Part shown: positions 7,782-15,923 of the stretch, piece after piece
Layout of the letters: the number at the start of each line of letters is the position of its first letter
Position numbering within the stretch: position 1 is the first letter of the stretch
NCBI GenBank assembly: GCA_945861065.1
Contig: CAMASI010000008.1
Coordinates: forward strand, 1-64,000
Source of the DNA: Klebsiella pneumoniae
GTDB taxonomy: Bacteria > Myxococcota_A > UBA796 > GCA-2862545
Reading direction: 5' to 3'
Length of the DNA: 64,000 nucleotides
Program-made: the position numbers and the translations under genes
Notes under the pieces: generated by a model
Database searches by the model: none
Told to the model about the DNA's origin: nothing
What the model saw: only the letters and a program-made list of their open reading frames with translations

Positions 7782-8645
7782 TCAGGGGTCAGGGATCGAC
7801 CTCGCAACGCGGAACCCGATGCTGTAGTATGATGTGACTGGGTAGCCGCTGTTGCGCAAAGAGATGGGTGCGCCCGCGCCGCCGTAGTCCCAGCCGCCAC
7901 CGCGATTGACCCGGTGGGGGCCGGAGCTCGTGCCATAGGGGTCCGTGACCATTCCTGTCGGGTACTCGCCGTACCAGTCTTGTGTCCATTCCCACACGTT
8001 TCCACTCATGTCGTAGATGCCGCATCCGTTCGGCTCGAGACCCGCGACCGTGTGGGTGCTGGCTCCGCTGTTCTCTGAGGTCCAGGCCACATCCGTCGAG
8101 GTGTGCGACCCGGCGTACGCCGTATCGGTTCCGCACCGCGCGGCACCCTCCCACTCGGCCTCAGTCAGCAGCCGATAGCCGGTGCAGTCGTAGGGGTTCG
8201 GCCCGACGTCGCAGTAGACGCTTGTGCCGAGCCCGGTGCAGACGTAGCATTCCTGTAGGCCCGCTGCGCCGGAAACCGCGTTGGCATACGCCGCGGACTC
8301 ATACCAACTCACAGACTCGACGGGGCAGTCAAATGGATCTGGCCCGACGCAGTCCGTGAAGACCAAAGGGTTGTACCCCATGATCGCGGAGAACTGGCCC
8401 TGCGTCACTTCGGTCACGCCCACGTAGTAGGCGTTCGCAAGCGTGACGCTGTGAACGCCGTAGCCAAGGTCGGGCTGGCCGGGCGTGCTCCCCATATCGA
8501 AGGTAAGCGCAGGGACCGCCACAAAGCCTGCTTCCGACTCCGCGCCTGCAACCGAGCCAGCGGTCAGGTCTGTTTCGGCTGGGTCGTCAGGGGTGGGTGA
8601 CGTGCAGGCGGAGAAGGGGAGGGCCGCGAGAACCAGCATTAGCAT
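7782..8645 (-). CDS. FGE-sulfatase-family lipoprotein
   Basis: A 287-residue protein. The first 14 residues (MLMLVLAALPFSAC) form a signal peptide with a lipobox Cys at 14, so it is probably an outer-membrane or periplasmic lipoprotein. The rest is a formylglycine-generating-enzyme (SUMF1/EgtB-type, C-type-lectin fold) domain: FDMGSTPGQ, YYVGVTEVTQGQFSAIMG, RLLTEAEWEGAARCG, GIYDMSGNVWEWTQDWYG and the end RVNRGGGWDY...IGFRVAR. Aerobic FGE uses a Cys pair near the C-terminus; here that position reads RGGGWDYGGAG with no Cys, so sulfatase-activating chemistry is doubtful and a binding role is more likely. Extra Cys-rich inserts occur in the middle. Such lipoproteins are abundant in Myxococcota. 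Confidence 0.8.
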   Translation of the reverse strand: MLMLVLAALPFSACTSPTPDDPAETDLTAGSVAGAESEAGFVAVPALTFDMGSTPGQPDLGYGVHSVTLANAYYVGVTEVTQGQFSAIMGYNPLVFTDCVGPDPFDCPVESVSWYESAAYANAVSGAAGLQECYVCTGLGTSVYCDVGPNPYDCTGYRLLTEAEWEGAARCGTDTAYAGSHTSTDVAWTSENSGASTHTVAGLEPNGCGIYDMSGNVWEWTQDWYGEYPTGMVTDPYGTSSGPHRVNRGGGWDYGGAGAPISLRNSGYPVTSYYSIGFRVARSIPDP

Positions 8646-8899
8646 CGAACAACTCCGGGCCCGGGCGAGCGTATCCAGTCTTCACCTGGACCGATGCCGC
8701 CAGGCCATCCGTTTGGGGAAGCGGGTGGGGTTCAGAGCCGACCTGATCACCCGATGTGCCGCCTTCTTCCGCTCCTTCGTTCATCAACCGGGTCGCCCAG
8801 TCTGACGGAGGCCCGGCTGCATCCTCTCCGGTTCGGTTAGGGCACAGCGTGGCCGCGCCATGAAAGCCCAGCGATCTCGATCGGCTCCGCCGCGCGCTG

Positions 8900-9205
8900 A
8901 TGTATTGGCGAGTGCCGCGCGTCCGCTCCGCGGACGTGTGCGCACGGTACGGCGTCACGGCCGCGGAGTTGCGCCGCGCGCGCAAGGAGATCCCGATCGC
9001 GCTGACTGCCGCGGACACCGTTCTGATCGCGCTTGCACAGTCGGACGGGCGGCTCGACGTGCCAGGACTGATCGCGACGCTCGACTGGTTGGATCGCACG
9101 ACGTGGTCGCCCGACGACCTCCGCGCGGTTCTCGTCGGTCTGGAGGAAGCGGGCGTGGTTCAACGCAACGGCGACCATTGGGTGTTGTCGCCCGGCTGGC
9201 CCTGA
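8900..9205 (+). CDS. small hypothetical protein, possible helix-turn-helix
   Basis: A 101-residue frame from ATG at 8900. The N-terminal half (VRSADVCARYGVTAAELRRA) reads like a helix-turn-helix, and the C-terminal half (DDLRAVLVGLEEAGVVQRNG) like a winged-helix or short alpha domain. There is no recognisable family and no clear ribosome site. The frame stays open upstream of the ATG, so the true start could be earlier. The 250 bases on its left and the 177 bases on its right contain nothing else I can support. Confidence 0.4.
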   Translation: MYWRVPRVRSADVCARYGVTAAELRRARKEIPIALTAADTVLIALAQSDGRLDVPGLIATLDWLDRTTWSPDDLRAVLVGLEEAGVVQRNGDHWVLSPGWP

Positions 9206-9382
9206 AACCGGAGGTGCGAACCGGCGGCGCCAGGCCTATACGCCCGGGAGCAGTCAAGTTGATGCATCGGCTTCGTAGCCGGGTGTACCGATCCCGTTGC
9301 GTCGTCAGGCCACCCCTACGACGTGTTCCCGTACTTTCATGCACCCCCCCAGTTCGGCAATCGCAAAATTCTCGGTTTGCGC

Positions 9383-9918
9383 CTACAACGCCTTACGCAG
9401 GTCCTCGGAAAATGCCTTCCCGTCCTTGCATTGTAGGATCGCATCGAGACCAGCCGCTAGCGGATTGGAATCGTCCAATCGCCGAGCCTCACGTTTGCAC
9501 GCGGCTGCCCGCTTCGGTGGCCGATGCCCTGCCGCGCGCAGCAGCCAGGCCTCCGAGCAAGGCATCGGCGCGGCGAGCGCGGCGTTGGCTCGCTGACAGG
9601 CGCTGCGCATGGCGTTGATGTCACTCCTCACACTCTCGCCGTCGCGATGAAGGAGGACGAGCGCGTCGGGGTCAACGTGAAGGGCCACTGCGATCGCTTT
9701 GCAGGCCTCCGCCTCGTAGGGACGCAGCCCGCGTCGGAGGATGCGGATGCGGCACGCGTCGGCGAGGGACTTTACGCCTACCCAATCGATGAATCCCTGG
9801 TCCGTCCACGTCAGCTGTGGGAGGGACTCCCGCACGGCGAGGGCGTCCGCCACCTGGCGAAGACCGCGGCGTCGGACTGACCCTCGGCGACGCAGACCAC
9901 ATTGCGAGGTGCCATCAT
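9383..9918 (-). pseudogene. TOPRIM (DUF4276-like) partner of the ATPase, frameshifted
   Basis: ATG ATG at 9918/9915 overlaps the ATPase stop (ATGA). The first frame reads NVVCVAEGQSDAAVF, the classic TOPRIM Glu-Gly strand-loop. It then runs to an early stop. Near 9859 (within the bases for VFA) the family-like sequence continues one frame over: RQVADAL, VDPDALVLLHRDGES (the TOPRIM D-x-D-like strand) and PMPCSEAWLLRAAG (the EaW motif of DUF4276). A one-base gain or two-base loss explains it. Joined, the product would be about 178 residues. TOPRIM proteins cleave nucleic acid beside SMC-like ATPases in OLD, Gabija and PARIS. This copy is either truly inactivated or carries a sequencing error. 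Confidence 0.65.
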
Positions 9919-10808
9919 GTATTGGTGGCGGCCCAGTTCTCGCCGACGCTACCCCAGAACTCACCGGCGGTCAGCACGCGCAATGCGCGGTCCGCGTCTG
10001 GGTGCTCGGACAACGGGCGCGCCTCCGACCGGCCTTCCGCACCCTGGCCCAGCACGTACACGTTCTGCGGCCCGACGGCATCGACGACGAAGGGCGAGTG
10101 TGTCGCGAGCAGCACCTGCACGTCTGTAGCGGACGTAGCCGCGGTGAGGCAGTTGATCAACTCCACCTGTGCCGCTGGGTGGAGGGCTGTCTCAGGGTCG
10201 TCGATGAGCGCAAGCAATCCCGGTCGCCCGTGGGTCGCGGGTGCGTGCACCAGCACCAGGAGCGCCAGCGAGACCAGGGTACCTGTGCTGACCTCGGCCT
10301 GATGCACGTTCTTCGCGTTGTCGAAGTCGAATCGAAGTGTGAATTGCAACCCGTCGGGCAGCGATCGCACCGCCCGAAATCGGGGCACGATCCGGCCCAG
10401 GTCAGATTGAATTGCGGCGTGCGTCTCGGGTGCGCCAAGGATGATGCGGGTAACGGCCGACGCCAGCATCCCACCCTGCTCGTCGAGGTAGGTCGGCCCG
10501 TCGTTCAGAGCCGCGGCTTGGCGAAGCGCCCACGGCGAGGGCTGCAAGTAGGCGGGCGCTGGAAGCATCGAGAAGTCGTGTCCCTCGGTCAGGCTGCTCT
10601 GGTCCCCGACGCGATCCAAGACTATCGGACCTGCGCGCAAGAGGACTTTGCCGCCCGTTCGATTGTTCCGAAGGAGCGCCTGGATGGCGCGCAGCGCTGT
10701 CGTCTTTCCGGAGCCGCTCGTCCCCACGATGGCCGTCACGGCGCCGAGGGCCAATTCGGCGTGGCCAATCGGCCCGAGGTTCTCCAACAGGACGCGCTCA
10801 ATGCGCAT
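9915..10808 (-). CDS. AAA/ABC-type ATPase (AAA_21/OLD-like) of a two-gene system
   Basis: A 297-residue SMC/OLD-type ATPase: an N-terminal IERVLLENLGPIGHAELAL, Walker A GTSGSGKTT (about residues 29-37), signature-like VSTGTLVSLALL, Walker B LLALIDDPETALHP and the switch LLATHSPFVVDAV. There is no long coiled-coil insert, so it resembles the compact ATPases of PARIS (AriA) or other OLD-like pairs more than RecF or SMC. Its stop codon overlaps the start of a TOPRIM gene, so the two would be translated together. It runs divergently from a methyltransferase gene 59 bases away. An anti-phage or anti-plasmid role is inferred from the pair. Confidence 0.75.
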   Translation of the reverse strand: MRIERVLLENLGPIGHAELALGAVTAIVGTSGSGKTTALRAIQALLRNNRTGGKVLLRAGPIVLDRVGDQSSLTEGHDFSMLPAPAYLQPSPWALRQAAALNDGPTYLDEQGGMLASAVTRIILGAPETHAAIQSDLGRIVPRFRAVRSLPDGLQFTLRFDFDNAKNVHQAEVSTGTLVSLALLVLVHAPATHGRPGLLALIDDPETALHPAAQVELINCLTAATSATDVQVLLATHSPFVVDAVGPQNVYVLGQGAEGRSEARPLSEHPDADRALRVLTAGEFWGSVGENWAATNT

Positions 10809-10867
10809 GCGGTTGGCTATCCCGCGGATCGGGTGGGCTCGCCTTCCGCCCGGATAGCGGGTGGCTC

Positions 10868-11686
10868 ATGCCTGCTTCCCTCACGCCGGCCCAGCTCGCC
10901 GCGGTCGAGGCCAACCGCGATGCTTGGAACCAGCGCACGCCCTGGCATCTCCGCTCCGACTTCTACGATGTCGACGCCTTCCGGCGCGGCGTAGACTCGC
11001 TTCCAGCCCTCGACGTTGAAGCGATGGGCGACGTGGCCGGTCTTCGCCTGGTCCACCTGCAATGCCACTTCGGCCAGGACACGTTGAGCTGGGCCCGGCG
11101 TGGCGCGGTCGTCACCGGACTGGACCTCTCGGACGCGTCCGTCACTGCTGCGCGGCAGCTCGCGGCCGAACTGGGAATGCCAGCGCGTTTCGAGCGGGGC
11201 AACGTGTATGACGCGGTCGAGGTGCTGGGAGAGCGCTACGACCGCGTCTACACGTCGTATGGCGCGCTGGGTTGGCTGCCGGACATGGCCGGTTGGGCTC
11301 AGGTCGTCGCGGGGCTGCTCGTTCCGGGGGGCGAACTCGTTCTGGCCGAGTTTCATCCGTTCCTGTGGATCTACGATGACTCACTCGCCGAGGTCGTCTA
11401 CCCGTGGGACAGCCGAGGCGAGGCCGTCGCGACCGACGGAAACGGCACCTACGCGGAGCCCAGCGCGCCGATCCACTACCGCGACTACGGGTGGAATCAT
11501 GGCGTCGGCACGGTCGTACAGGCGCTCGTCGACGCGGGATTGCGCATCGAGCGGCTCTCGGAACACGACGCCTCGCCTTACGACGTCTTTCCCGACATGG
11601 TGGAAGATCGGCCTGGCGAGTTCGTGCATCGCCGGTGGGGGCGGAAGGTGCCCTATGTCTACGTGATCCGGGCTCGGTTGGGTTGA
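10868..11686 (+). CDS. class I SAM-dependent methyltransferase
   Basis: A 272-residue protein. Motif I is the variant LVHLQCHFGQDTLSWARRG, followed by VTGLDLSDASVTAARQLA (SAM ribose-binding acidic strand end), FERGNVYD and the post-core LLVPGGELVLAEFHPFLW. This is the Methyltransf_11/25 type that usually modifies small molecules. The C-terminal third (from about residue 175) has HYRDYGWNHGVGTVVQALVDAGL, typical of the same family. Nothing suggests a DNA target motif (there is no D/NPPY). It starts 59 bases from the divergent ATPase gene, so the two share a short promoter region. A link to the defence genes is not shown. Confidence 0.75.
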   Translation: MPASLTPAQLAAVEANRDAWNQRTPWHLRSDFYDVDAFRRGVDSLPALDVEAMGDVAGLRLVHLQCHFGQDTLSWARRGAVVTGLDLSDASVTAARQLAAELGMPARFERGNVYDAVEVLGERYDRVYTSYGALGWLPDMAGWAQVVAGLLVPGGELVLAEFHPFLWIYDDSLAEVVYPWDSRGEAVATDGNGTYAEPSAPIHYRDYGWNHGVGTVVQALVDAGLRIERLSEHDASPYDVFPDMVEDRPGEFVHRRWGRKVPYVYVIRARLG

Positions 11687-11826
11687 CGGTTGATGAGCGC
11701 GCTGAGGCGTATGGGAGGAAGCGCCGCCGCCGCTCGGCGACAGGAGCGCTGCTGGCCCCCGCCAGATGCACGATCAATCATGTAGCCCCTTGACAGGGCG
11801 GCGCCGGAGCATGAATATGCTGGAAT

Positions 11827-12081
11827 ATGAGCGATCGTGCAACCGCCCTCGCCGACATGGTTCGAGCCCGCCGCCTCCGCCTGGGCCTGCGGCAGGAGGA
11901 GCTCGCCGAATTGGCGGGCTGCTCGTCGCGGTTCGTACACACCGTGGAGGCGGGAAAACAGTCGTTGCGCCTCGACAAGGTGATGGCGGTGCTTCGGGCG
12001 CTCGGCCTCGGCCTCGTGGTGCGACGGGGAGCACCGGGGATCGCCGTGGGTCCCAACGACGGCGAGGAGCCGTCGCCGTGA
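11827..12081 (+). CDS. HipB-like antitoxin, XRE-type helix-turn-helix
   Basis: An 84-residue protein with one XRE/Cro helix-turn-helix: RLRLGLRQEELAELAGCSSRFVHTVE followed by GKQSLRLDKVMAVLRALGLGLVV. This is the typical HipB domain order, and the short C-terminal tail (VGPNDGEEPSP) would be the HipA-contacting part. Its stop overlaps the GTG start of hipA by 4 bases (GTGA), so the pair is translationally coupled. By family it binds operators in its own promoter and neutralises HipA. Confidence 0.8.
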   Translation: MSDRATALADMVRARRLRLGLRQEELAELAGCSSRFVHTVEAGKQSLRLDKVMAVLRALGLGLVVRRGAPGIAVGPNDGEEPSP

Positions 12082-13286
12082 GCGGGGCGCTCGAGGATCT
12101 GCGACAGGTACAGGAGGCCGAAGTCCGCAAGGCCGGACGGCGCGCCGGGCGGCTGGCGAGGACGCGTGAGGGGTGCGAGTTCGCCTACGACGCTGACTAC
12201 GATGGCCCAGCGGTAGCGACGACGCTGCCCCTAGGTGCCGCTCCGGTGCGGTCCTCAGCGGGCGCCGTGGCACCATTTTTTTCGGGTCTGCTGCCCGAGG
12301 GGCGGCGACTCGCTGCGATTCGGGCGGCGATCAAGACTTCGGCCGACGACGACTTCTCGCTGTTGATCGCGACCGCGGGCGACGCCATCGGCGATGTCCA
12401 GGTGCTGCCAGTCGGTTGGGAGGCGCCCGCTTCGCCTGTGCCCGAGTCCTTGGAGAGCGTTCGTTTTTCGGACCTGCTGACCCGGGTCCTGGGCCCCGAG
12501 GCCGCGGATCGGGTTGCCCTTCCCGGGGTGCAGGACAAGATTTCTAGCGGAATGATCTCACTGCCGGTGCACCTGGCCCGGGGTCCCTTCATCCTCAAGC
12601 TCAACCCTCGCGGGTTCCCCCATCTGGTCGAGAACGAGGTCTTCTTTCTGAATGCCGCACGGGCTGGCGGCGTACCGGCGGCCGACGCCGAGGTGGTGCA
12701 TGACCGTGACGGAGCTTCCGGCCTGCTGGTACGGCGTTTCGATCGCGTGCCCTGTGAAGGCGGGTGGCGTCCTGTCGCCCAGGAAGACGGTTGCCAGGTG
12801 TTGGGGCGCTACCCGGCCGACAAGTACCGGGTGTCGTCAGAAGAGGTTCTTTCCGCGCACGCGCGGGTCGCCGGAGCCCCTCTGGTCTGTGCCCGCAACA
12901 TGCTCCGCCAGCTTGCGTTCGCGTACCTGACGTGCAACGGGGACGCCCACGCCAAGAACTTCTCGGTGCTCCAGGCGCCAGACGGCGAGTGGGAGGCCAC
13001 CCCGGCCTACGACGTGCCCAGCTCCCACCCCTACGGGGATCACAGCATGGCCCTGACCATCAACGGCCGGTCGCGGGAAGACATTGGTCGAGCCGACTTC
13101 GTGACCCTCGGCGCAGGCCTGGGTCTACCGGCGAAAGCGACGATGCGGCTGCTGGATGCGCTGGTGGACGCAGCGCCCGCGTGGCTGGCGCGCCTGGACG
13201 AGTTGCCCTTCCACGGCCGCAAGGTCCACAAGTTGCGAAGGGCGGTGGCGTTTCGTCGAGACAGGATGGGTGCGTCGGCCGGGTGA
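12078..13286 (+). CDS. HipA-like serine/threonine kinase toxin
   Basis: About 402 residues from the GTG at 12078, which overlaps the antitoxin stop. The frame stays open upstream to 11766, but that part is antitoxin in another frame. Residues 1-100 form the HipA N1 (couple) domain (PFFSGLLPEGRRLAAIR). The kinase shows GVQDKISSGM (the phosphate loop whose Ser is autophosphorylated in HipA), FILKLNP, ENEVFFLNAARAGGVP, the catalytic loop LTCNGDAHAKNFS and the metal-binding PAYDVPSS. HipA toxins phosphorylate glutamyl-tRNA synthetase and induce dormancy. All key kinase residues are present, so the toxin looks intact. Confidence 0.85.
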   Translation: MSGALEDLRQVQEAEVRKAGRRAGRLARTREGCEFAYDADYDGPAVATTLPLGAAPVRSSAGAVAPFFSGLLPEGRRLAAIRAAIKTSADDDFSLLIATAGDAIGDVQVLPVGWEAPASPVPESLESVRFSDLLTRVLGPEAADRVALPGVQDKISSGMISLPVHLARGPFILKLNPRGFPHLVENEVFFLNAARAGGVPAADAEVVHDRDGASGLLVRRFDRVPCEGGWRPVAQEDGCQVLGRYPADKYRVSSEEVLSAHARVAGAPLVCARNMLRQLAFAYLTCNGDAHAKNFSVLQAPDGEWEATPAYDVPSSHPYGDHSMALTINGRSREDIGRADFVTLGAGLGLPAKATMRLLDALVDAAPAWLARLDELPFHGRKVHKLRRAVAFRRDRMGASAG

Positions 13287-13315
13287 AGCGATCGGACGGG
13301 TTCGCCTGCAACCGG

Positions 13316-15748
13316 TCAGTCGAGCCACGCGCCGAACGCGTCGGACAGGAAGAACAACTCGCCGATCAACCCACCCTTGAATTCGGTCGGGCTGCCGATC
13401 CACAAATCTACGGCGCCGTCACCGTCGAAGTCGTCGGCCGCGACCGCGTTCTCACTCAATCCGACGGCATCCGTCAGGATGCCGGTCGTCGGTGCCCCTT
13501 CGACGCCACCCCCCTCCCACCGGAATAGGTAGGTCAGGCCGTACTCGTCTGCGATTCCGAAGGCGGCATCGATGGCGCCGATGACGAACTCGGCGTCCCC
13601 GTCGCCGTCCGCGTCCGGAACGATGGTGATGCCGCCTCCGAGGGAGTCGCCCGCTCCCGCACCGATCCACTGGGCGTCGGCGTCCGGCGGCTCCCAGGCA
13701 CCCGCGCCCAGCCGCAGCCACACGGTGACCATGCCCTCGTCCGAGCCTCCGTCACCTGTCGCGCCGATCGCTAGATCGTATAGGCCGTCGCCGTCGATGT
13801 CTCCACCCGAAACGACGGTCCCGAAGTTGGCAGTCGGCTCGTCCGAGGAAAGCGTCGCGATGGCGACGTCGTTGAGCAAGGCGTCCCCGCTCACTGGACC
13901 CTCCAGGAAGTAAGCCTTGCCGCCCGGCCCGTCCTCGGGGTCCCCCACCGTCAGGTCCATCACACCGTCGCCGGTGACGTCGCCCGCGGCGAAACGCGAG
14001 GCGAAGTCGTCCAAGTCGTTGCCCGCCAGCGTGGTGGCCGCACTCCCCACAGAATCCGGCCCGGAAAATGGACCTTCCATCAAGTACACCTGACCGCGAT
14101 CCGCAGCCCGGCTCGCGCTGGTGATGAGGTCAGGCACCCCGTCGCCACTGAAGTCGCCTGGAGACGCGACGCGCGCCAGGTAGTCGCCGAATGCGAGACC
14201 CACCAGGCTGGCGTCGGCGTCCACAGCGGCCTCGACGTCTGCGGCCGGCAGGTGGGTGAACAAATAGACGGTGCCGCCGTCGACGTCGGGCTCGGAGATG
14301 GCGAAGTCGCCGACGCCGTCGCCGTCGAGGTCCGACAGGCCGCGGGCGATGTAGCCGAGTTCGCCGCCCAGGATGCTGCTGCCGAGGACGAGGTCGGCGT
14401 CGTCGTCCACCTCGGCGGTCACGGGGGAGAAGAAGACGTAGGCGCGGCCGGGAACCTCAGCCCCGAGGACGCCGTCCCCCGGTGCGCCGACGAGCAGTTC
14501 GGGCAGGCCGTCGCCGTTTCGGTCCGCGATGGACGCGGGCAGCCCGAAGTACGCGGACAAGAGCGGGTCGATCACGGCGTCGGCTTGGGCCGCGTTCACC
14601 AGGTCCACCTCGCCGTCGCACTCGTTGTCGATTCCGTCGCCCATCACCTCGATGGCGTCGGGGTGGATTTCCGGGTCGAAATCGTCGCAGTCATTGCCGC
14701 CGAGCAGCCGACTGGGCGCTCCGTCGCCGTCGGCATCGGTGCCGTCGACCTCGTCGCAGTTTTGGTCGATGCCGTCGCCCCAGACATCCGTGGCGAGCGG
14801 GTGGATGCCTGCGTTGCCGTCGTCGCAGTCCTCGGGGAACACGTACCCATCGAGGTCTTCGTCGAGCGGCAGGTCGGCGCCCGTGCAGTCCTGGTCGATG
14901 CCGTCGCCGGCGATTTCCGGCAGGCCCGGAGCACGCCCGGGGTCGAGGTCGTCGCAGTCGCCGGCCAGCACCACGTGGTCGGCGGGCGCTTCGCAGGCGT
15001 CGACGTGAACGGCGGCGTCGCCCCATCCGTCGCCATCGCCGTCCAGGTACCAAGTGGGGTCGAGCACGTCGGGGTCGTCGTCGTCCACCAGCAGGTCGCA
15101 GTCGTCGTCGGCCTCGTTGCAGGTCTCGTCGGCCAGGGGAGAGATGTGCTCGTCGAGGTCGTCGCAGTCGGACCCGTCGAGCAGCCAGTCTGGGTCTGGG
15201 TCGCAGGTTCCCACCGACGTGGCGACGTCGCCGAAGCCGTCACTATCGACGTCGGGATGCCAGACCGCCCAGCCCACCGCACCCTCCTCGTCGACGAGCA
15301 GGTCGCAGTCGTCGTCGATGTCGTTGCACCGCTCGACCGCGCCCGGAAACACGTCTGGGTCGAGGTCGTCGCAGTCGCCATGGACGAGCAGTCCCCACTT
15401 CGGCAGTGAGCAGCCACCCTCCTCGGACGCGTCTGCGCCCACGCCGTCGCCATCGCCGTCGGTCCACCACACTTGCCAACCTGGGGTGGAGGGTCCGTCG
15501 CCCGCGCCGTCGCAGTCGTCGTCGAGGTCGTTGCAGGACTCGGGCGCACCGGGGAAGGCGTCTGCCCGGAGGTCGTCACAGTCCCCGCCTTCTGCTGCGC
15601 TGGTGGGTTTCCCCGCGCCTTCTGCGATATTGAGTACGATCGACAAGGAGGCGCGTGACAGCTGATCACCGATGTGCGAGCGCCCCCGACGCAACCGCTC
15701 AACGACGCCGTTGGCGAGTACCAGGAAGTCCAAGGCGACGGCGTACAC
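13316..15748 (-). CDS. chimera: four-helix-bundle start fused to MopE/FG-GAP repeat protein
   Basis: 810 residues from the GTG at 15748. Residues 1-50 are the first half of a four-helix-bundle (23S rRNA intervening sequence, IVP-type) protein: YAVALDFLVLANGVVERL, DQLSRASLSIVLNIAEGAG. At about residue 52 it switches to MopE-type metal-binding repeats (GGDCDDLRADAFPGAPESC, CNDLDDDCDG, repeated to about residue 375). FG-GAP/integrin-like beta-propeller repeats (DLDGDGVGDFAIS, DVTGDGVMDLTVG) then continue to the end. Such repeat proteins are normally exported, but no signal peptide is present, so the exported protein has lost its own N-terminus to the fusion. The corresponding upstream CTG at 15775 replaces the ATG seen in the other copy of this 5' element. 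Probably non-functional or mislocalised. Confidence 0.7.
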   Translation of the reverse strand: MYAVALDFLVLANGVVERLRRGRSHIGDQLSRASLSIVLNIAEGAGKPTSAAEGGDCDDLRADAFPGAPESCNDLDDDCDGAGDGPSTPGWQVWWTDGDGDGVGADASEEGGCSLPKWGLLVHGDCDDLDPDVFPGAVERCNDIDDDCDLLVDEEGAVGWAVWHPDVDSDGFGDVATSVGTCDPDPDWLLDGSDCDDLDEHISPLADETCNEADDDCDLLVDDDDPDVLDPTWYLDGDGDGWGDAAVHVDACEAPADHVVLAGDCDDLDPGRAPGLPEIAGDGIDQDCTGADLPLDEDLDGYVFPEDCDDGNAGIHPLATDVWGDGIDQNCDEVDGTDADGDGAPSRLLGGNDCDDFDPEIHPDAIEVMGDGIDNECDGEVDLVNAAQADAVIDPLLSAYFGLPASIADRNGDGLPELLVGAPGDGVLGAEVPGRAYVFFSPVTAEVDDDADLVLGSSILGGELGYIARGLSDLDGDGVGDFAISEPDVDGGTVYLFTHLPAADVEAAVDADASLVGLAFGDYLARVASPGDFSGDGVPDLITSASRAADRGQVYLMEGPFSGPDSVGSAATTLAGNDLDDFASRFAAGDVTGDGVMDLTVGDPEDGPGGKAYFLEGPVSGDALLNDVAIATLSSDEPTANFGTVVSGGDIDGDGLYDLAIGATGDGGSDEGMVTVWLRLGAGAWEPPDADAQWIGAGAGDSLGGGITIVPDADGDGDAEFVIGAIDAAFGIADEYGLTYLFRWEGGGVEGAPTTGILTDAVGLSENAVAADDFDGDGAVDLWIGSPTEFKGGLIGELFFLSDAFGAWLD

Positions 15749-15888
15749 ATCGAGCTTCGCATGGTCGAACGGCAGCGCTGCCTCGGGTCGGGAGGGGGAT
15801 CGGGATCGGGAGGGGGATCGGGATCGGGATCGGGATCGGGATCGGGTGCGGGCAGGAGTATCGCGGAGCGGCTTTCGATCATCGCGCC
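15692..15888 (-). repeat. four-helix-bundle leader element, copy A
   Basis: On the minus strand this segment holds a leader (GCGATGATCGAAAGCC), a block of GATCCC hexamers (about 15789-15846), and the first 90 bases of a four-helix-bundle gene. It matches 31962-32129 in inverted orientation with only about four substitutions, plus an extra block of roughly 24 bases of hexamers. The substitution at the start codon (ATG to CTG) is in this copy. Its 3' end is where the two copies diverge. Confidence 0.8.
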
Positions 15889-15923
15889 CCCTCCGAGGTG
15901 CTCGACGACGATCGGTCCGAACG

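Noticed and set aside
7425-8645. diversity-generating retroelement with an FGE-type variable protein and a four-helix-bundle (Avd-like) gene
   Set aside because: DGR target proteins often use this fold and Avd is a four-helix bundle, but no reverse transcriptase is in the window, the four-helix pieces are IVP-type and 7 kb or more away, and the duplicated segment is the N-terminus, not the variable C-terminus.
9850-9870. programmed -1 frameshift in the TOPRIM gene
   Set aside because: No slippery heptamer or clear downstream pseudoknot is visible, so mutation or sequencing error is the simpler reading.
13316-15748. large plus-strand reading frames opposite the MopE/FG-GAP gene
   Set aside because: They arise because the minus-strand gene is rich in Asp codons and GC; their translations are low-complexity (Arg- or Ser-rich) and match no domain.
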